NCBI GenBank assembly: GCA_013138975.1
Contig: WTBR01000132.1
Location: 23,311 to 87,310 of the forward strand
Direction of reading: 5' to 3'
Length of the DNA stretch: 64,000 bases
Source: Bacteroidales bacterium
Lineage (GTDB): Bacteria > Bacteroidota > Bacteroidia > Bacteroidales > UBA12077
The position numbers and the translations under genes are program-made. This document shows, in pieces, positions 10,249-19,672 of this stretch. The notes beneath the pieces are model-generated. The model was not told where the DNA came from. It saw nothing but the letters and a program-made list of their open reading frames with translations, and searched no databases. Each line of letters starts with the position of its first letter. Position 1 is the first letter of the stretch.

Positions 10249-10644
10249 TTATAAATCAGGGTCTAAAGCATCTTTAACCCAATTTATAGCAGTATTAATT
10301 GGATCGCTATTGTTTGAGGAATCAATATACCTTTCAGTTGAGTAGATTCCAGATTGAATTGCTAAATTTTTAAATTGAGAACATATTTTTTCATTATTTA
10401 AAATTACAGCAGATCTTTTCATCCCTTTTGCTTTGTACTTTTTTTGGCCATTAACCATTAATGCTTGAGATTCAGAAGATAAAGCTTGTAGGTCTTTCAT
10501 ATTAATAATTACACCAAAAGATGAACTTTTTTCTGTTGATAAAATTCGTTCAGATTCATCACTCCATCGTTGCATTTCATCTGGATCTATTAATCCGGAA
10601 AATGTTAATATGTATCCTGATGTACGTCTTTCAATTTTATACAT
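10249..10644 (-). CDS. STAS/SpoIIAA-like domain protein
   Basis: 131 residues, no signal peptide or membrane segment. The pattern (YKIERRTSGYILTFSGLIDPDEMQRW, FGVIINMKDLQALSSESQALM, GMKRSAVILNNE) resembles the small SpoIIAA-like/STAS fold seen in stress and anti-sigma-antagonist contexts. That fold is inferred from the strand-helix rhythm and the central IINMKDLQ segment. The neighbours (pheT, surE) give no functional hint. The window also has a SpoIIE phosphatase/SiaC set at 51.7-54.6 kb, but no linkage to it is visible. Function unknown. Confidence 0.5.
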   Translation of the reverse strand: MYKIERRTSGYILTFSGLIDPDEMQRWSDESERILSTEKSSSFGVIINMKDLQALSSESQALMVNGQKKYKAKGMKRSAVILNNEKICSQFKNLAIQSGIYSTERYIDSSNNSDPINTAINWVKDALDPDL

Positions 10645-10928
10645 TATAAATAAATTATTAGATAATTACCTACTCTTTCCCAGGTTTTCGGTATCCCCAT
10701 TATAATAAAATACGAATTGATTTATCGTTATTTTAAGTTGAAAACTTAATTGCATTTAATATGAATGAGAAATGGTTCTTAAGACTTTTCATACATAATA
10801 TTGTAAACAAGCTAAACTATAATTTGTTTGATATACAAATTGATCTCTTAAATAGAGAAGTAAATTATTCTTCAAAAATGATTTAAAAACCGATTGTTTT
10901 TATAAACTTTGAACATAGAACTTTAAAC

Positions 10929-10958
10929 TTGAAACTTAAACTGTTTTGAATATCTTTG
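10929..10958 (+). promoter_or_regulatory. Probable surE promoter
   Basis: TTG at 10929-10931, 19 bp, then TATCTTTG at 10951-10958: a good match to the Bacteroidota sigma-ABfr form TTTG-N19-TAnnTTTG. Transcription would begin near 10965. This rules out the TTG codon at 10956 as the surE start and favours the ATGs at 10977 or 10989. Confidence 0.5.
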
Positions 10959-10988
10959 CATATTAACAAAATAACGATGGAGGAGGAG

Positions 10989-11768
10989 ATGAATAAACCC
11001 TTAATTTTAGTTACAAACGATGACGGCGTAAATGCAAAAGGAATTTCTGCATTAGTTGAAATGGTAAAGCCATTAGGTGAAGTAATTGTCATGGCTCCTT
11101 TTCATGGTAATTCAGGAATGTCGCATGCTATTACTGTAAAAATACCTATTCGATATAAAAAAATACGTGAAGAGGAAAATGTAACTGTATATGGCTGTAG
11201 CGGAACTCCTGCAGACTGTGTTAAGCTAGCAATAAGTGAAATATTGCATCGTAAACCGGATGTTTTGGTGTCAGGAATCAATCATGGTTCTAATTCATCA
11301 ATTAGCATTATATATTCAGGTACAATGGGTGCAGTAATCGAAGGTTGTGTTAACGGAATTCAATCGGTTGGGTTTTCATTGCTTGACTATGCAAGTGACG
11401 CTGATTTTTCTTCTACAATCGATCATGGACGTAAAATTGTTTCAAATGTTTTAGAAAACAGTTTGCCTGATCTCACCTGTTTAAATGTGAATTTCCCTGC
11501 AATTAAAAAAGATGAAATTAAAGGGATAAAGATTTGTCGTCAGGCAAAAGGAATGTGGAAAGAAGAATTTGATAAACGAATGGATCCTCGCAGTGGAGAG
11601 TATTTTTGGTTAACAGGCTATTTTGAGAATTGTGAAAATGGTTCGACAGATACAGATGAATGGGCTTTGGCGAATAATTATATCTCAATTGTTCCAGTTG
11701 AGATTGATTTTACTGCATACGACAAAATAGATTACTTTAAAAAATGGAATTATGAGCTCAAAGATTAA
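10989..11768 (+). CDS. surE: 5'-nucleotidase SurE
   Basis: About 259 residues from ATG 10989. Metal-dependent nucleoside 5'/3'-monophosphatase of the SurE family, cytoplasmic. The motif VTNDDGVNAKGI carries the paired metal-binding Asp, followed by APFHGNSGMSHAIT, GTPADCVKLAI and VSGINHGSN. A second ATG lies at 10977; GGAGG at 10979-10983 sits 5 bp before the 10989 start and family proteins open just before the ILVTNDDG strand, so 10989 is preferred. The gene overlaps the next reading frame by 17 bp, indicating translational coupling in a surE-small protein-lpxB operon. Confidence 0.92.
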   Translation: MNKPLILVTNDDGVNAKGISALVEMVKPLGEVIVMAPFHGNSGMSHAITVKIPIRYKKIREEENVTVYGCSGTPADCVKLAISEILHRKPDVLVSGINHGSNSSISIIYSGTMGAVIEGCVNGIQSVGFSLLDYASDADFSSTIDHGRKIVSNVLENSLPDLTCLNVNFPAIKKDEIKGIKICRQAKGMWKEEFDKRMDPRSGEYFWLTGYFENCENGSTDTDEWALANNYISIVPVEIDFTAYDKIDYFKKWNYELKD

Positions 11769-12045
11769 TAATATTAAATTGGGAATGTTACTTGGTATAA
11801 TTGCTCCGATACTTTCTATGTTGGTAATTTACTTGGTTAAGTTTTCGGAATACAACTTTCAAGAATTAATTGACTTCTTGCTTGCAAGAAGAATTTTTAC
11901 AAAGATTATAAGCCTTTGCGTTATTCCAAATTTGGCATTATTCTTTTTCTTTTTAAATAAGAATTATTACTATTCTGCACGAGGAGTGTTAATTTCAACA
12001 GTATTATTTGCACTATTTGTATTTATAAGCAAATTTGCACTGTAA
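11752..12045 (+). CDS. Small membrane protein between surE and lpxB
   Basis: 97 residues with three hydrophobic segments (GMLLGIIAPILSMLVIYLV, ISLCVIPNLALFFFFL and GVLISTVLFALFVFIS). It starts inside the 3' end of surE (17-bp overlap) and sits upstream of lpxB on the same strand. It is not recognised by function. The position suggests an envelope role linked to lipid A synthesis, but this is only an inference from the operon order. Confidence 0.7.
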   Translation: MSSKINNIKLGMLLGIIAPILSMLVIYLVKFSEYNFQELIDFLLARRIFTKIISLCVIPNLALFFFFLNKNYYYSARGVLISTVLFALFVFISKFAL

Positions 12046-12136
12046 CGCAATAAGTTAATGAATAATATTATTTAAAATTTTAAGGAAATAAGATATATAT
12101 AAAGAGGCTGTCCAAAAGGTCAGAAAGTTGTCTATA

Positions 12137-12213
12137 CTTCGACACGCTCAGTATGACAATTTTCTGTTAATCAGTTTGTCACACTAAACTATGTCACCCT
12201 GAGCTTGTCGAAG
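12137..12213. repeat. REP-like inverted repeat with GAGCTTGTCGAAG core
   Basis: CTTCGACACGCTCAGTATGACA (positions 12137-12158) and its inverted partner at 12192-12213 (TGTCACCCTGAGCTTGTCGA and onward) form an imperfect palindrome of about 22-bp arms. The same core occurs near 30250 and near 44489. It lies between the small membrane protein gene and lpxB and would form a hairpin in the operon transcript. No gene is seen in 12046-12279. Confidence 0.65.
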
Positions 12214-12279
12214 GGTTTTTGTTTTACAATACATTTTGTCAGCTTAATTAGAAAACAACAAACTGTTAAAATCTAAAAA

Positions 12280-13401
12280 ATGAAATACTATATTGTTGCA
12301 GGCGAAGCTTCCGGAGATTTACACGGATCAAATCTTTTAAAAGGATTGAAAATGGTTGATCCTGAACTTGAATTTAGATTTTGGGGTGGCGATTTAATGC
12401 AAGAACAAGGAGGGGAACTTGTTAAGCACTACAAAGAAACTGCAATAATGGGATTTGTTGAGGTATTAATGAATCTTGGAAAAATAAAAAAGTTCTTAGC
12501 CGAATGCAAAGAAGATATCATACAATATAATCCTGATGTGTTAATTTTAATCGATTACCCGGGATTTAATCTTCGTATAGCAGAGTTTGCAAAATCAAAA
12601 GGATTAAAAACCTACTATTATATATCGCCTAAGATATGGGCATGGAAAGAGTCTCGAATTGTTAAGATAAAAGCATTTGTAGATAAGATGTTTGTGATTT
12701 TTCCATTTGAAGTTGATTATTTTAAAAAACACAATTATCCTGTCGATTATGCAGGAAACCCTTTACTGGATGCAGTTCAGGAAAAGATCGATGAGAAGAG
12801 CAGTTTTGATGATTTTATCGATAAAAATAAATTGGAAAATAAACCTGTAATTGGCATTCTGGCCGGAAGCAGAAAACAAGAAATAGATCGGAATTTGGGT
12901 ATTATGTTAAAAATTATTCCTAATTATAAAGATCATCAGTTTGTAATAGCAGCTGCACCTTCCATAGAACATGATTATTATAATAAATTTATTGAAGGCC
13001 ATAATGTTAAAGTAGTATTTAATCAAACTTACGATGTGTTAAAGTATTCAACTGCCGCACTGGTAACATCGGGAACAGCAACTCTTGAAGCAGCCTTGTT
13101 TAATGTGCCGCAAGTAGTTTGTTATAGAGCAGGAAATATATCATATTATATTGCGAAACAATTTATTAAAATTGAATATGCTTCTTTAGTTAATCTTATA
13201 ATGGGTTATGAAGTGGTTCGCGAGCTTATACAGTTTGATATGAAACCGGAAATGGTTAAAATGGAGTTAGATAAAATTCTTTTTGAAACTGATTCTCGGA
13301 AAAAAATATTGGATGCTTATAAAAATCTTCGAGAAGTTTTGGGAGGAACAGGAGCATCCAAAAGAGTTGCGAAACTTATTTATGATTATCTTAAAAAATA
13401 A
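12280..13401 (+). CDS. lpxB: Lipid-A-disaccharide synthase
   Basis: 373 residues, standard for LpxB (GT19). It joins UDP-2,3-diacylglucosamine and lipid X to make the lipid A disaccharide at the inner-membrane face. Motifs: IVAGEASGDLHGSNL at the start, MGFVEVL, IDYPGFNLR, YYISPKIWAWKE, ILAGSRKQEI and LVTSGTATLEAALF. Third gene of the surE operon, although a 234-bp gap with a REP-like palindrome separates it from the small membrane protein. A PagL-like lipid A deacylase gene lies about 1.2 kb further on, on the other strand. Confidence 0.95.
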   Translation: MKYYIVAGEASGDLHGSNLLKGLKMVDPELEFRFWGGDLMQEQGGELVKHYKETAIMGFVEVLMNLGKIKKFLAECKEDIIQYNPDVLILIDYPGFNLRIAEFAKSKGLKTYYYISPKIWAWKESRIVKIKAFVDKMFVIFPFEVDYFKKHNYPVDYAGNPLLDAVQEKIDEKSSFDDFIDKNKLENKPVIGILAGSRKQEIDRNLGIMLKIIPNYKDHQFVIAAAPSIEHDYYNKFIEGHNVKVVFNQTYDVLKYSTAALVTSGTATLEAALFNVPQVVCYRAGNISYYIAKQFIKIEYASLVNLIMGYEVVRELIQFDMKPEMVKMELDKILFETDSRKKILDAYKNLREVLGGTGASKRVAKLIYDYLKK

Positions 13402-13453
13402 ATAAGTTGTAACAAATTAGTGGTAATATTCATAATTTAAACTTTATAAAAAA

Positions 13454-13722
13454 GCCACAGATTCACAGATTACCATAAATCCGCAAGCTGTGCCACGACT
13501 TTTATAATAATTAGTAAATAAACTGCAATTTGTGGTCATCTGTTTAAGTGAGTCGTACTATAGCTATTTACTTAATCTACAAACGAATGAGAATTCACTT
13601 GTAGATATTAGGGATTATATAAAACTGAAAATGCCATAAGAAATTATTTTTAACAAATCCGCCAACTATTTTTGAACACATTACTATAATTTTTATTCAT
13701 TAAAAATCTGTGAATCAGTGGC
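13454..13722. repeat. Non-coding element with terminal inverted repeats
   Basis: GCCACAGATTCACAGATT (13454-13471) is repeated in inverted form with one mismatch at 13705-13722. Inside are a GTGCCACGA motif (13490s) and a GAATGAGAATTCACTTGTAG segment near 13587-13606 that resembles the end of the element at 34640-34827 and part of the 29.1 kb debris. No gene is seen in 13402-13756. It looks like a nested or decayed MITE-type element. Confidence 0.5.
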
Positions 13723-13756
13723 AATCATTAGTTTAAATAACACTGATTATTTACAA

Positions 13757-14479
13757 TCAGTTTATCTTTATTAATTGATTTTCGGTATTTTCATTTACAA
13801 ACTCAATCGTCTCTGGGTTTCCCGTGTAATAAATATTCCCAGTTCTAATAATTTCTACTTTAAGGCTTTGGCTAGCATTAACGTAGCAATTGCCAATGGT
13901 CTCGGATTTTACTGTTACATTTTTTGCTTCAAAATTCTTAGCATTAACTTGAAGTGATCCTCGAGCCCAAAACGTAAATGAGTTAGTAGTTCCCTTTAAA
14001 TTAATAATTCCTCCCGAAGGTTCCGAGTTAACAATATAAAAATTACCACATTTTATATCAATATCAATTTCCGAAAAATCCGTAATAGATAATATTTTAA
14101 GTTCAGGAGTAATTAAAGTGTTCTGTGAAATAATTTTTGAAGGAGCATTTAATTGCAAAAAACGTAGTGAATCAACAGAAATGAATAACTCAATTTTATC
14201 GTAATCTCTTGACCAGTTTGCTGTATTATGGTCATAAATCGTAAGCATGTGTTCTTCATTTACCGTAAATTCCAAATTAGGCAAAAGATTACTTCCTCCT
14301 TTTGCTTCAATTTTGCATAAGGTGTCCTGAATTAAATGAATTTCAAATATATTTTTAATATAAATCTCATTGAACTCAGAAATTTCAATGGTTTTAGTAA
14401 CAATATTCCCTTTATCCAAGAAAGCATCATCACATGAAAAGATGAATAATAATAGTACAATATAAATTACATTTTTCAT
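13757..14479 (-). CDS. Head-GIN-domain (DUF2807) lipoprotein
   Basis: About 240 residues from ATG 14479; six extra residues upstream (start 14497) are possible but would displace the signal peptide. The signal ends in a lipobox (LLFIFSCDD), so the mature protein is a lipidated envelope protein. The remaining sequence is repetitive beta-rich, with short repeats such as FNEIYIKNIFEIHLIQD, SEIDIDIKCGNFYIV and LKVEIIRTGNIYYTGNPE, as in the DUF2807 putative auto-transporter adhesin head GIN family. Ligand and function are unknown. Convergent to lpxB. Confidence 0.78.
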   Translation of the reverse strand: MKNVIYIVLLLFIFSCDDAFLDKGNIVTKTIEISEFNEIYIKNIFEIHLIQDTLCKIEAKGGSNLLPNLEFTVNEEHMLTIYDHNTANWSRDYDKIELFISVDSLRFLQLNAPSKIISQNTLITPELKILSITDFSEIDIDIKCGNFYIVNSEPSGGIINLKGTTNSFTFWARGSLQVNAKNFEAKNVTVKSETIGNCYVNASQSLKVEIIRTGNIYYTGNPETIEFVNENTENQLIKIN

Positions 14480-14585
14480 TCTACATTTTTCATTCATTAT
14501 TCTATGCTCTACATTATTCTGCGTTCCATATTCTTAATTATTTTATCTCCCATCTCATATCTTTTATCTCCCATCTCACTTTTAA

Positions 14586-15686
14586 TTAAAACACATACCC
14601 AATTCCCCACTCAAGAAAACTAGCTTTAGCCCAATGAGATTTTAAGGTAAAGTTCGTAATAATTTTATCTTTTATTCTATATCGTAATCCTATTCTACTA
14701 TAAATTGGAGCAAACACTTCTACCGGGGCGTATACATATCCACCTAAATTTATTAGCATTGATAGGTCTCCTATTACTAATTCATGTCCTACATGTACAC
14801 CAATTTGGTATAAATCAGCGTTAATTATATCGGACTTATCTGTATTTGTTGAATATTGAATGTTTGTAGCGTCAAAAAACAAGTCAGTTCCAATACCCCA
14901 TCTTCTTCTCAAAGAATAATTTCTGTTATAATCAAAAATTAAGGATGATGCGTAGAAATATCCGGATTCGTAATGAGATAAAGTCTTAATGCCTCCTGCA
15001 TATATAACAGAGTATTCGTTCTTTTTGTCAATTTGAGGTAGTTCTACATAAACAGGATTAGGCTTATCGTTTATGTGATATAAAATACCAATTGATCCTG
15101 AAACTGCATTTAAACCTTTGTTTGGCGACTCTATTTTTCCATTTGAACAGTGAGTGAAACGTACCGCATTTGTTAGTAATATTTTTTTAGTTAAAGGAAT
15201 AGTCGACTGAAGACTAAAGTCAAGATACATATTTAAATGAGAGGAAATGGCTAGATTTTGCGGATTATCAATAATGTCAAAATGTTTTGTTAAGTATGCA
15301 GCTCCAAAAGCAAATTGCCAACTCAAATTGGCTTTATTAGAAGCTCCAATTATAGGAGCCTTAAGGAAAGCATATAATCCATATGCATATCCGTAAATAT
15401 CATCGTTTCCTAAATTTGATCTGTAAAATCCAACACCATAATAAGGGTATCGGAACAATTGATTCCAATATTTATTTCCGTATGTTAGTTTGCTTATTTT
15501 TAAATCAAATGTTCTTAAATGATCTTCTAAAAAATATTCAATTGATTCATGATGGGGCATTATGAATCCATAACCTAAATTAGTTTCAATACCCAAACCT
15601 TTTATTAGAGATTCAGAAGATTGTCCCTTAACAAAATAAGGAATGATAAATGCAATGAAAATTACTGTAAGGCGTTTAATAAACAT
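14586..15686 (-). CDS. PagL-like acyloxyacyl hydrolase (lipid A 3-O-deacylase family)
   Basis: 366 residues with a signal peptide (ends near YFVKGQ). The segment RFTHCSNGKIESPNKGLN carries the His-x-Ser pair followed by an Asn-rich turn that typifies PagL; in that family His and Ser act with a downstream acid to remove the 3-O acyl chain of lipid A. The C-terminus ends in aromatic YVF, fitting an outer-membrane barrel. At 366 residues it is about twice the length of proteobacterial PagL, as in the longer Bacteroidota acyloxyacyl hydrolase family. Activity is inferred from the motif. The gene is divergent from gldF. Confidence 0.72.
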   Translation of the reverse strand: MFIKRLTVIFIAFIIPYFVKGQSSESLIKGLGIETNLGYGFIMPHHESIEYFLEDHLRTFDLKISKLTYGNKYWNQLFRYPYYGVGFYRSNLGNDDIYGYAYGLYAFLKAPIIGASNKANLSWQFAFGAAYLTKHFDIIDNPQNLAISSHLNMYLDFSLQSTIPLTKKILLTNAVRFTHCSNGKIESPNKGLNAVSGSIGILYHINDKPNPVYVELPQIDKKNEYSVIYAGGIKTLSHYESGYFYASSLIFDYNRNYSLRRRWGIGTDLFFDATNIQYSTNTDKSDIINADLYQIGVHVGHELVIGDLSMLINLGGYVYAPVEVFAPIYSRIGLRYRIKDKIITNFTLKSHWAKASFLEWGIGYVF

Positions 15687-15729
15687 TTAATTCATTTTCA
15701 AAAGATAAAATACAAAATTAATATTTGAT

Positions 15730-15759
15730 TTTGATTAAAAAATTTTAACGCTAAATTTG
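15730..15759 (+). promoter_or_regulatory. Probable gldF promoter
   Basis: TTTG at 15730-15733, 18 bp, then TAAATTTG at 15752-15759, a full match to TAnnTTTG. It lies 22 bp upstream of the gldF ATG. Confidence 0.55.
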
Positions 15760-15780
15760 TGTTCAAATAAAAACCAAACC

Positions 15781-16512
15781 ATGTATACGCTTTTAAAAAA
15801 AGAAATTAGCGGATTTTTCAGTTCCTTAACCGGTTATATAGTGATAATAGTTTTTTTAATTATTAATAGCCTGTTTATGTGGATATTTCCGGGCAGTAAT
15901 AACGTGTTAGATGGAGGTTATGCAAGCCTGAATAGCTTATTTATGATCTCTCCCTGGGTGTTCATGTTTCTCGCTCCGGCAGTTACAATGCGTATGTTTG
16001 CTGATGAGAAAAAATCCGGAACAATAGAATTATTGCTCACACGTCCATTATCTGATATTCAAATCATTTTAGCTAAATATTTGGCAGGATTGATTTTAGT
16101 TTTATTTTCAATTTTACCAACTCTTATATATTTCTACTCAGTATACCAATTGGGTAATCCCGTTGGAAATATTGATACAGGAGGTACCTGGGGTTCATAT
16201 ATTGGCTTGTTCTTTTTAGCAGGAGTTTATGTTGCTATAGGAGTCTTATCTTCTTCCATTACCGAAAATCAAATAATCTCATTTATTATTGGAATGCTCT
16301 TGTGTTTTGTCGTTTATATAGGATTTGATTATATAAGCGAGTTAATCATATTTAAAAATATCGATGGAATTGTAATAAATCTAGGAATCAATGAACATTA
16401 TAAATCAATGAGTAGGGGAGTTATTGATAGTCGGGATATGATTTATTTTGTTAGTTCAATTGCATTTTTCTTGTTAATTACCAAAACCATTTTACAAAGT
16501 AGAAAGTGGTAA
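15781..16512 (+). CDS. gldF: Gliding-motility ABC transporter permease GldF
   Basis: 243 residues from ATG 15781; the upstream in-frame start at 15757 lies inside the promoter. Six hydrophobic segments and typical GldF text: MYTLLKKEISGFFSSLTGYI, FMFLAPAVTMRMFADEKKSGT, LLLTRPLSDIQIILAKYLAG. GldF and GldG form the membrane part of an ABC-type complex with the ATPase GldA; gldA is not in this window. The complex is required for gliding in Flavobacterium; in non-gliding relatives its role is uncertain. The gene is followed by gldG after 11 bp. Confidence 0.9.
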   Translation: MYTLLKKEISGFFSSLTGYIVIIVFLIINSLFMWIFPGSNNVLDGGYASLNSLFMISPWVFMFLAPAVTMRMFADEKKSGTIELLLTRPLSDIQIILAKYLAGLILVLFSILPTLIYFYSVYQLGNPVGNIDTGGTWGSYIGLFFLAGVYVAIGVLSSSITENQIISFIIGMLLCFVVYIGFDYISELIIFKNIDGIVINLGINEHYKSMSRGVIDSRDMIYFVSSIAFFLLITKTILQSRKW

Positions 16513-16523
16513 AACCGATAATA

Positions 16524-18224
16524 ATGAAGCAAAATCTGAAAACACAAAACTTAACACAATTGATTATAGCCTTAATAATAATCTTGTTTGTTAATTATAT
16601 ATCTTCAAATAAATACTTTCGCTTAGACCTTACCACAGATAAGCGGTATACACTTTCTAAAGCAACACATGAAATATTAGATTCTCTTAATGATGCAATT
16701 TATATTGAGATTTATTTGGATGGTGAAATGCCCATTGGATTTCAGCGTATGCAAAAATCAGTTCATGAATTAATGGATGAGTTTAGGGTAATTGCAGGTT
16801 CTAATATTCAATATCAGTTTGTAAATCCATCAAAATCAAACGATGAATCCAAACGAAATGCTATTTATCAGGATTTATACGAAAGAGGATTAAATCCCAC
16901 CAATGTTAAAGATCGTGATGAAGAAGGTGGATTAGCTGAAAAGATTTTATTTCCGGGAGCCTTTATCACTTATAAAGATTTTGAAACACCCGTAAATTTA
17001 TTAGTAAATAACCCGGGATTATCTGCAGATGTTAATCTGAATAATTCCATCCAGTCCCTTGAATATGAATTTGTGAGTGCAATTAGTAAAATTATAGCAA
17101 CAAAAAGAAAGAAAATTGCCTTTGTTGAAGGACAAGGCGAATTAGACGAATTTTATACAGGAGATATTACAAAATCTTTAAATGAGTATTACGATATTGA
17201 TCGGGTAACTATAAAGGAATATCCTAAAATTCTTGATTCCTATGATGCAGTGATTATTGCGGGGCCAACAAAGGAATATTCTGAAAAAAGCAAATTTATT
17301 GTCGATCAGTATATTATGAATGGAGGTAAAGTGCTGTGGTTTGTTGAGTCTGTAAATATTAGTATGGATAGTTTATCAACAGGAGGAGCGACCTTTGCAT
17401 TAATGAACGATGTTAATCTGGGTGATCAATTGTTTAAATATGGAGTAAGAATAAATCCCAATATAATCCAAGATTATCAATGTGCTGTTATTCCTATTAA
17501 TTCAGCTATATCAGGAGCACAACCAAAATTTGTTCCGGCACCCTGGTTGTATTTTCCCTTGCTAAATGCTCCTGAAAATAACCCAATCACTAAAAATCTA
17601 AATATGATAAAATCAGAATTTCCAAGCCCTATAGATATCGTAGGGAATAATTCTGATGTAAAGAATAAAATTATTTTATCATCATCAATAAATTCAAAAG
17701 TTCTTAAAGTCCCTTTATTAGTGAGTTTAAATCAGCTTAGCGAAACACCTGAACCTAATGATTTTAATCAGGGGAATAAGCCCATTGCGGTTATTCTTGA
17801 AGGGCAATTTGAATCAGTATTCAAAAATCGCTTAACCAAAGAATATACGGTTGGTGTTGATTTTAATGTTAAAGAAAAAAGTGAACCTACAAAAATGATT
17901 GTTGTTTCAGATGTAGAGATTATAAAAAACGAAATAAAGCACAGGGCAGATGGTCTTTTTATTTCACCTTTAGGTTACGACAGATATACAAAACAAACCT
18001 ATGGAAATAAGGAATTTGTTATGAATGCAGTTCATTATTTAGTTGATGAAAGCGGTATTTTGGATATTCGATCACGTGAATTTAAATTGCGTACGCTTAA
18101 TAAATCAAAAATTTCAGAAGAAAAAATTAAGTGGAAGATAATAAATACTGTATTGCCAATTGTATTTATTTTACTGTTTGCAATAGCTATGGCTTATATC
18201 AGAAAACGAAAATATACTATGTAA
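16524..18224 (+). CDS. gldG: Gliding-motility ABC transporter auxiliary protein GldG
   Basis: 566 residues from ATG 16524; an upstream GTG at 16506 overlaps gldF but is less likely. An N-terminal membrane helix (LIIALIIILFVNYI) is followed by the conserved KRYTLSKATHEILDSLNDAIYIEIYLDGEMP, a large periplasmic domain (AFVEGQGELDE, DAVIIAGPTKEYSEKSKFIVDQYI) and a C-terminal helix ending RKRK. This is the GldG topology. It is second in the gldF operon. Its 3' end (from 18196) has been tandemly duplicated with its downstream region. Confidence 0.9.
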   Translation: MKQNLKTQNLTQLIIALIIILFVNYISSNKYFRLDLTTDKRYTLSKATHEILDSLNDAIYIEIYLDGEMPIGFQRMQKSVHELMDEFRVIAGSNIQYQFVNPSKSNDESKRNAIYQDLYERGLNPTNVKDRDEEGGLAEKILFPGAFITYKDFETPVNLLVNNPGLSADVNLNNSIQSLEYEFVSAISKIIATKRKKIAFVEGQGELDEFYTGDITKSLNEYYDIDRVTIKEYPKILDSYDAVIIAGPTKEYSEKSKFIVDQYIMNGGKVLWFVESVNISMDSLSTGGATFALMNDVNLGDQLFKYGVRINPNIIQDYQCAVIPINSAISGAQPKFVPAPWLYFPLLNAPENNPITKNLNMIKSEFPSPIDIVGNNSDVKNKIILSSSINSKVLKVPLLVSLNQLSETPEPNDFNQGNKPIAVILEGQFESVFKNRLTKEYTVGVDFNVKEKSEPTKMIVVSDVEIIKNEIKHRADGLFISPLGYDRYTKQTYGNKEFVMNAVHYLVDESGILDIRSREFKLRTLNKSKISEEKIKWKIINTVLPIVFILLFAIAMAYIRKRKYTM

Positions 18225-18423
18225 AAGATAAAACATAGTAAGGAATCTTAGCATAACAGGAAATAATTATAAAAAAAACTTTGCGTCTTAGCGTCTTTGC
18301 GAGAGTATAATATCAGTAAACGAAAATATACCTTATAAGAGATAAAATAAGCATTGTAAGAAATTTTGACACAACAGTAAATAATTATAAAAACACTTTG
18401 CCTCTTAGCGGCTTTGCGAGAGT
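18196..18423. repeat. Tandem duplication of the gldG 3' end
   Basis: Two diverged units with a 114-bp period: 18196-18306, which includes the last gldG codons, and 18310-18423. Both start ATATCAG-A/T-AAACGAAAATATAC, contain AAATAATTATAAAAA, and end with TTTGCGAGAGT after a CTTAGCG-CTTTGCG motif. The second unit is non-coding and fills most of the gap between gldG and the DUF4340 gene. Confidence 0.7.
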
Positions 18424-18440
18424 TCTTAAATAATAAACAT

Positions 18441-19430
18441 ATGAAAATTAATAAATCACTAATTATACTTGTTATCCTATTTATAATCGCAGGAGTATAT
18501 TTCTTCTCAAATTCAAAGGGATCACTTAATTTAAGAAATTCTTCTTTTGCAATTGAATCTCCAGAGAATGTTACTAAAATTCAGATTTCTACACCGGATA
18601 AAATTCTTTTACTAGAAAAAGAATTTCATCAATGGAAAGTTAACAGCAAATATAAGGCAACAGATAAAAACCTTGCAAATTTTTTACTTGCCATAAATAG
18701 AGTGGTTGCATCGACACCGGTTTCGAAAGCAGAAAAAGAGCAAGTGGCATCAATATTAAAAGCGGATGGCATAACAGTCGAAGTTTTTAAAAACAACCGA
18801 ACGATAAAAAAATATTATGTAAGTAAACCGGAAATGAATAAGAATAAAACTTACATGATGATGCATAATTCTTCGGAGCCATTTATTGTTCGAATACCTT
18901 CATTTAAAGGTTTAGTGGCCGATTTATATATTATTGATGAAAATTACTGGCGTGATAAAACAATATTTGATTATCAACCTCAAAACATTAGCAGTATTTC
19001 CGTTGAATACCCTGAGAATATGTCAAAATCATTTCGTGTTATAAATTATAATGATGGCACTTTTGCAATACAAGAGCTTAATAATAATACTTTTATCGAA
19101 ATGTTTAATGTCGATAATGTTGTCCGGTATTTTACCTACTATCAACGAATAATTTTTGAAGATGTAACTCGGAGTTTAAACAAAAATCATACAGATTCGG
19201 TGATACAATCTGAGCCATTTTGTATCATTACGGTAGAGGATATACAGGGAGTTAAAAATAAAATTTCAACATACAGAAAACCTTCAGAAAAAAGCGTAGA
19301 TGAGTTTGGGCAAAGTATTAAATTTGATTATGACAGAGCTTATGCCTGTTTTAACAATAATAAGGAACTCGTAACAATTCAATATTATATTTTTGATCCT
19401 TTATTAAAAGAAATTGATTATTTTCGCTAA
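18441..19430 (+). CDS. DUF4340 protein, gldG-linked
   Basis: 329 residues from ATG 18441 (the earlier in-frame start at 18414 lies in the duplicated repeat). One N-terminal membrane helix (SLIILVILFIIAGVYFF), then a periplasmic domain with FAIESPENVTKIQISTPDKI, WKVNSKYKATDKNLANFL and IDENYWRDKTIFDYQP, as in DUF4340 proteins that follow gldG-type genes. Probably an accessory subunit of the GldFG complex; this is inferred from position and family. The 240 bp downstream (19431-19672) hold no gene that I can see. Confidence 0.78.
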   Translation: MKINKSLIILVILFIIAGVYFFSNSKGSLNLRNSSFAIESPENVTKIQISTPDKILLLEKEFHQWKVNSKYKATDKNLANFLLAINRVVASTPVSKAEKEQVASILKADGITVEVFKNNRTIKKYYVSKPEMNKNKTYMMMHNSSEPFIVRIPSFKGLVADLYIIDENYWRDKTIFDYQPQNISSISVEYPENMSKSFRVINYNDGTFAIQELNNNTFIEMFNVDNVVRYFTYYQRIIFEDVTRSLNKNHTDSVIQSEPFCIITVEDIQGVKNKISTYRKPSEKSVDEFGQSIKFDYDRAYACFNNNKELVTIQYYIFDPLLKEIDYFR

Positions 19431-19672
19431 CATAAAAATCATGAAGGCTTATTGTCTACGTGGTTTTTTTTTCGTATTATTGATTATTAAAATTGAAAGC
19501 AAAATACGATAGAATCATAAAAAATTTGAAATAAACAAGATGAGCCATTCACGGATTAAAGTTTAAGTAGTGAAATGATTTTAATATGAATGTTCCATTG
19601 TTTAAGTACGAATAAACAGAAATTAAAGTAAAACCTTAACTGGAAAACAGTTAATTAATAAACTATAAACAG

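Noticed and set aside
10956..10988. Longer surE start (TTG 10956)
   Set aside because: The codon lies inside the predicted promoter -7 box TATCTTTG.
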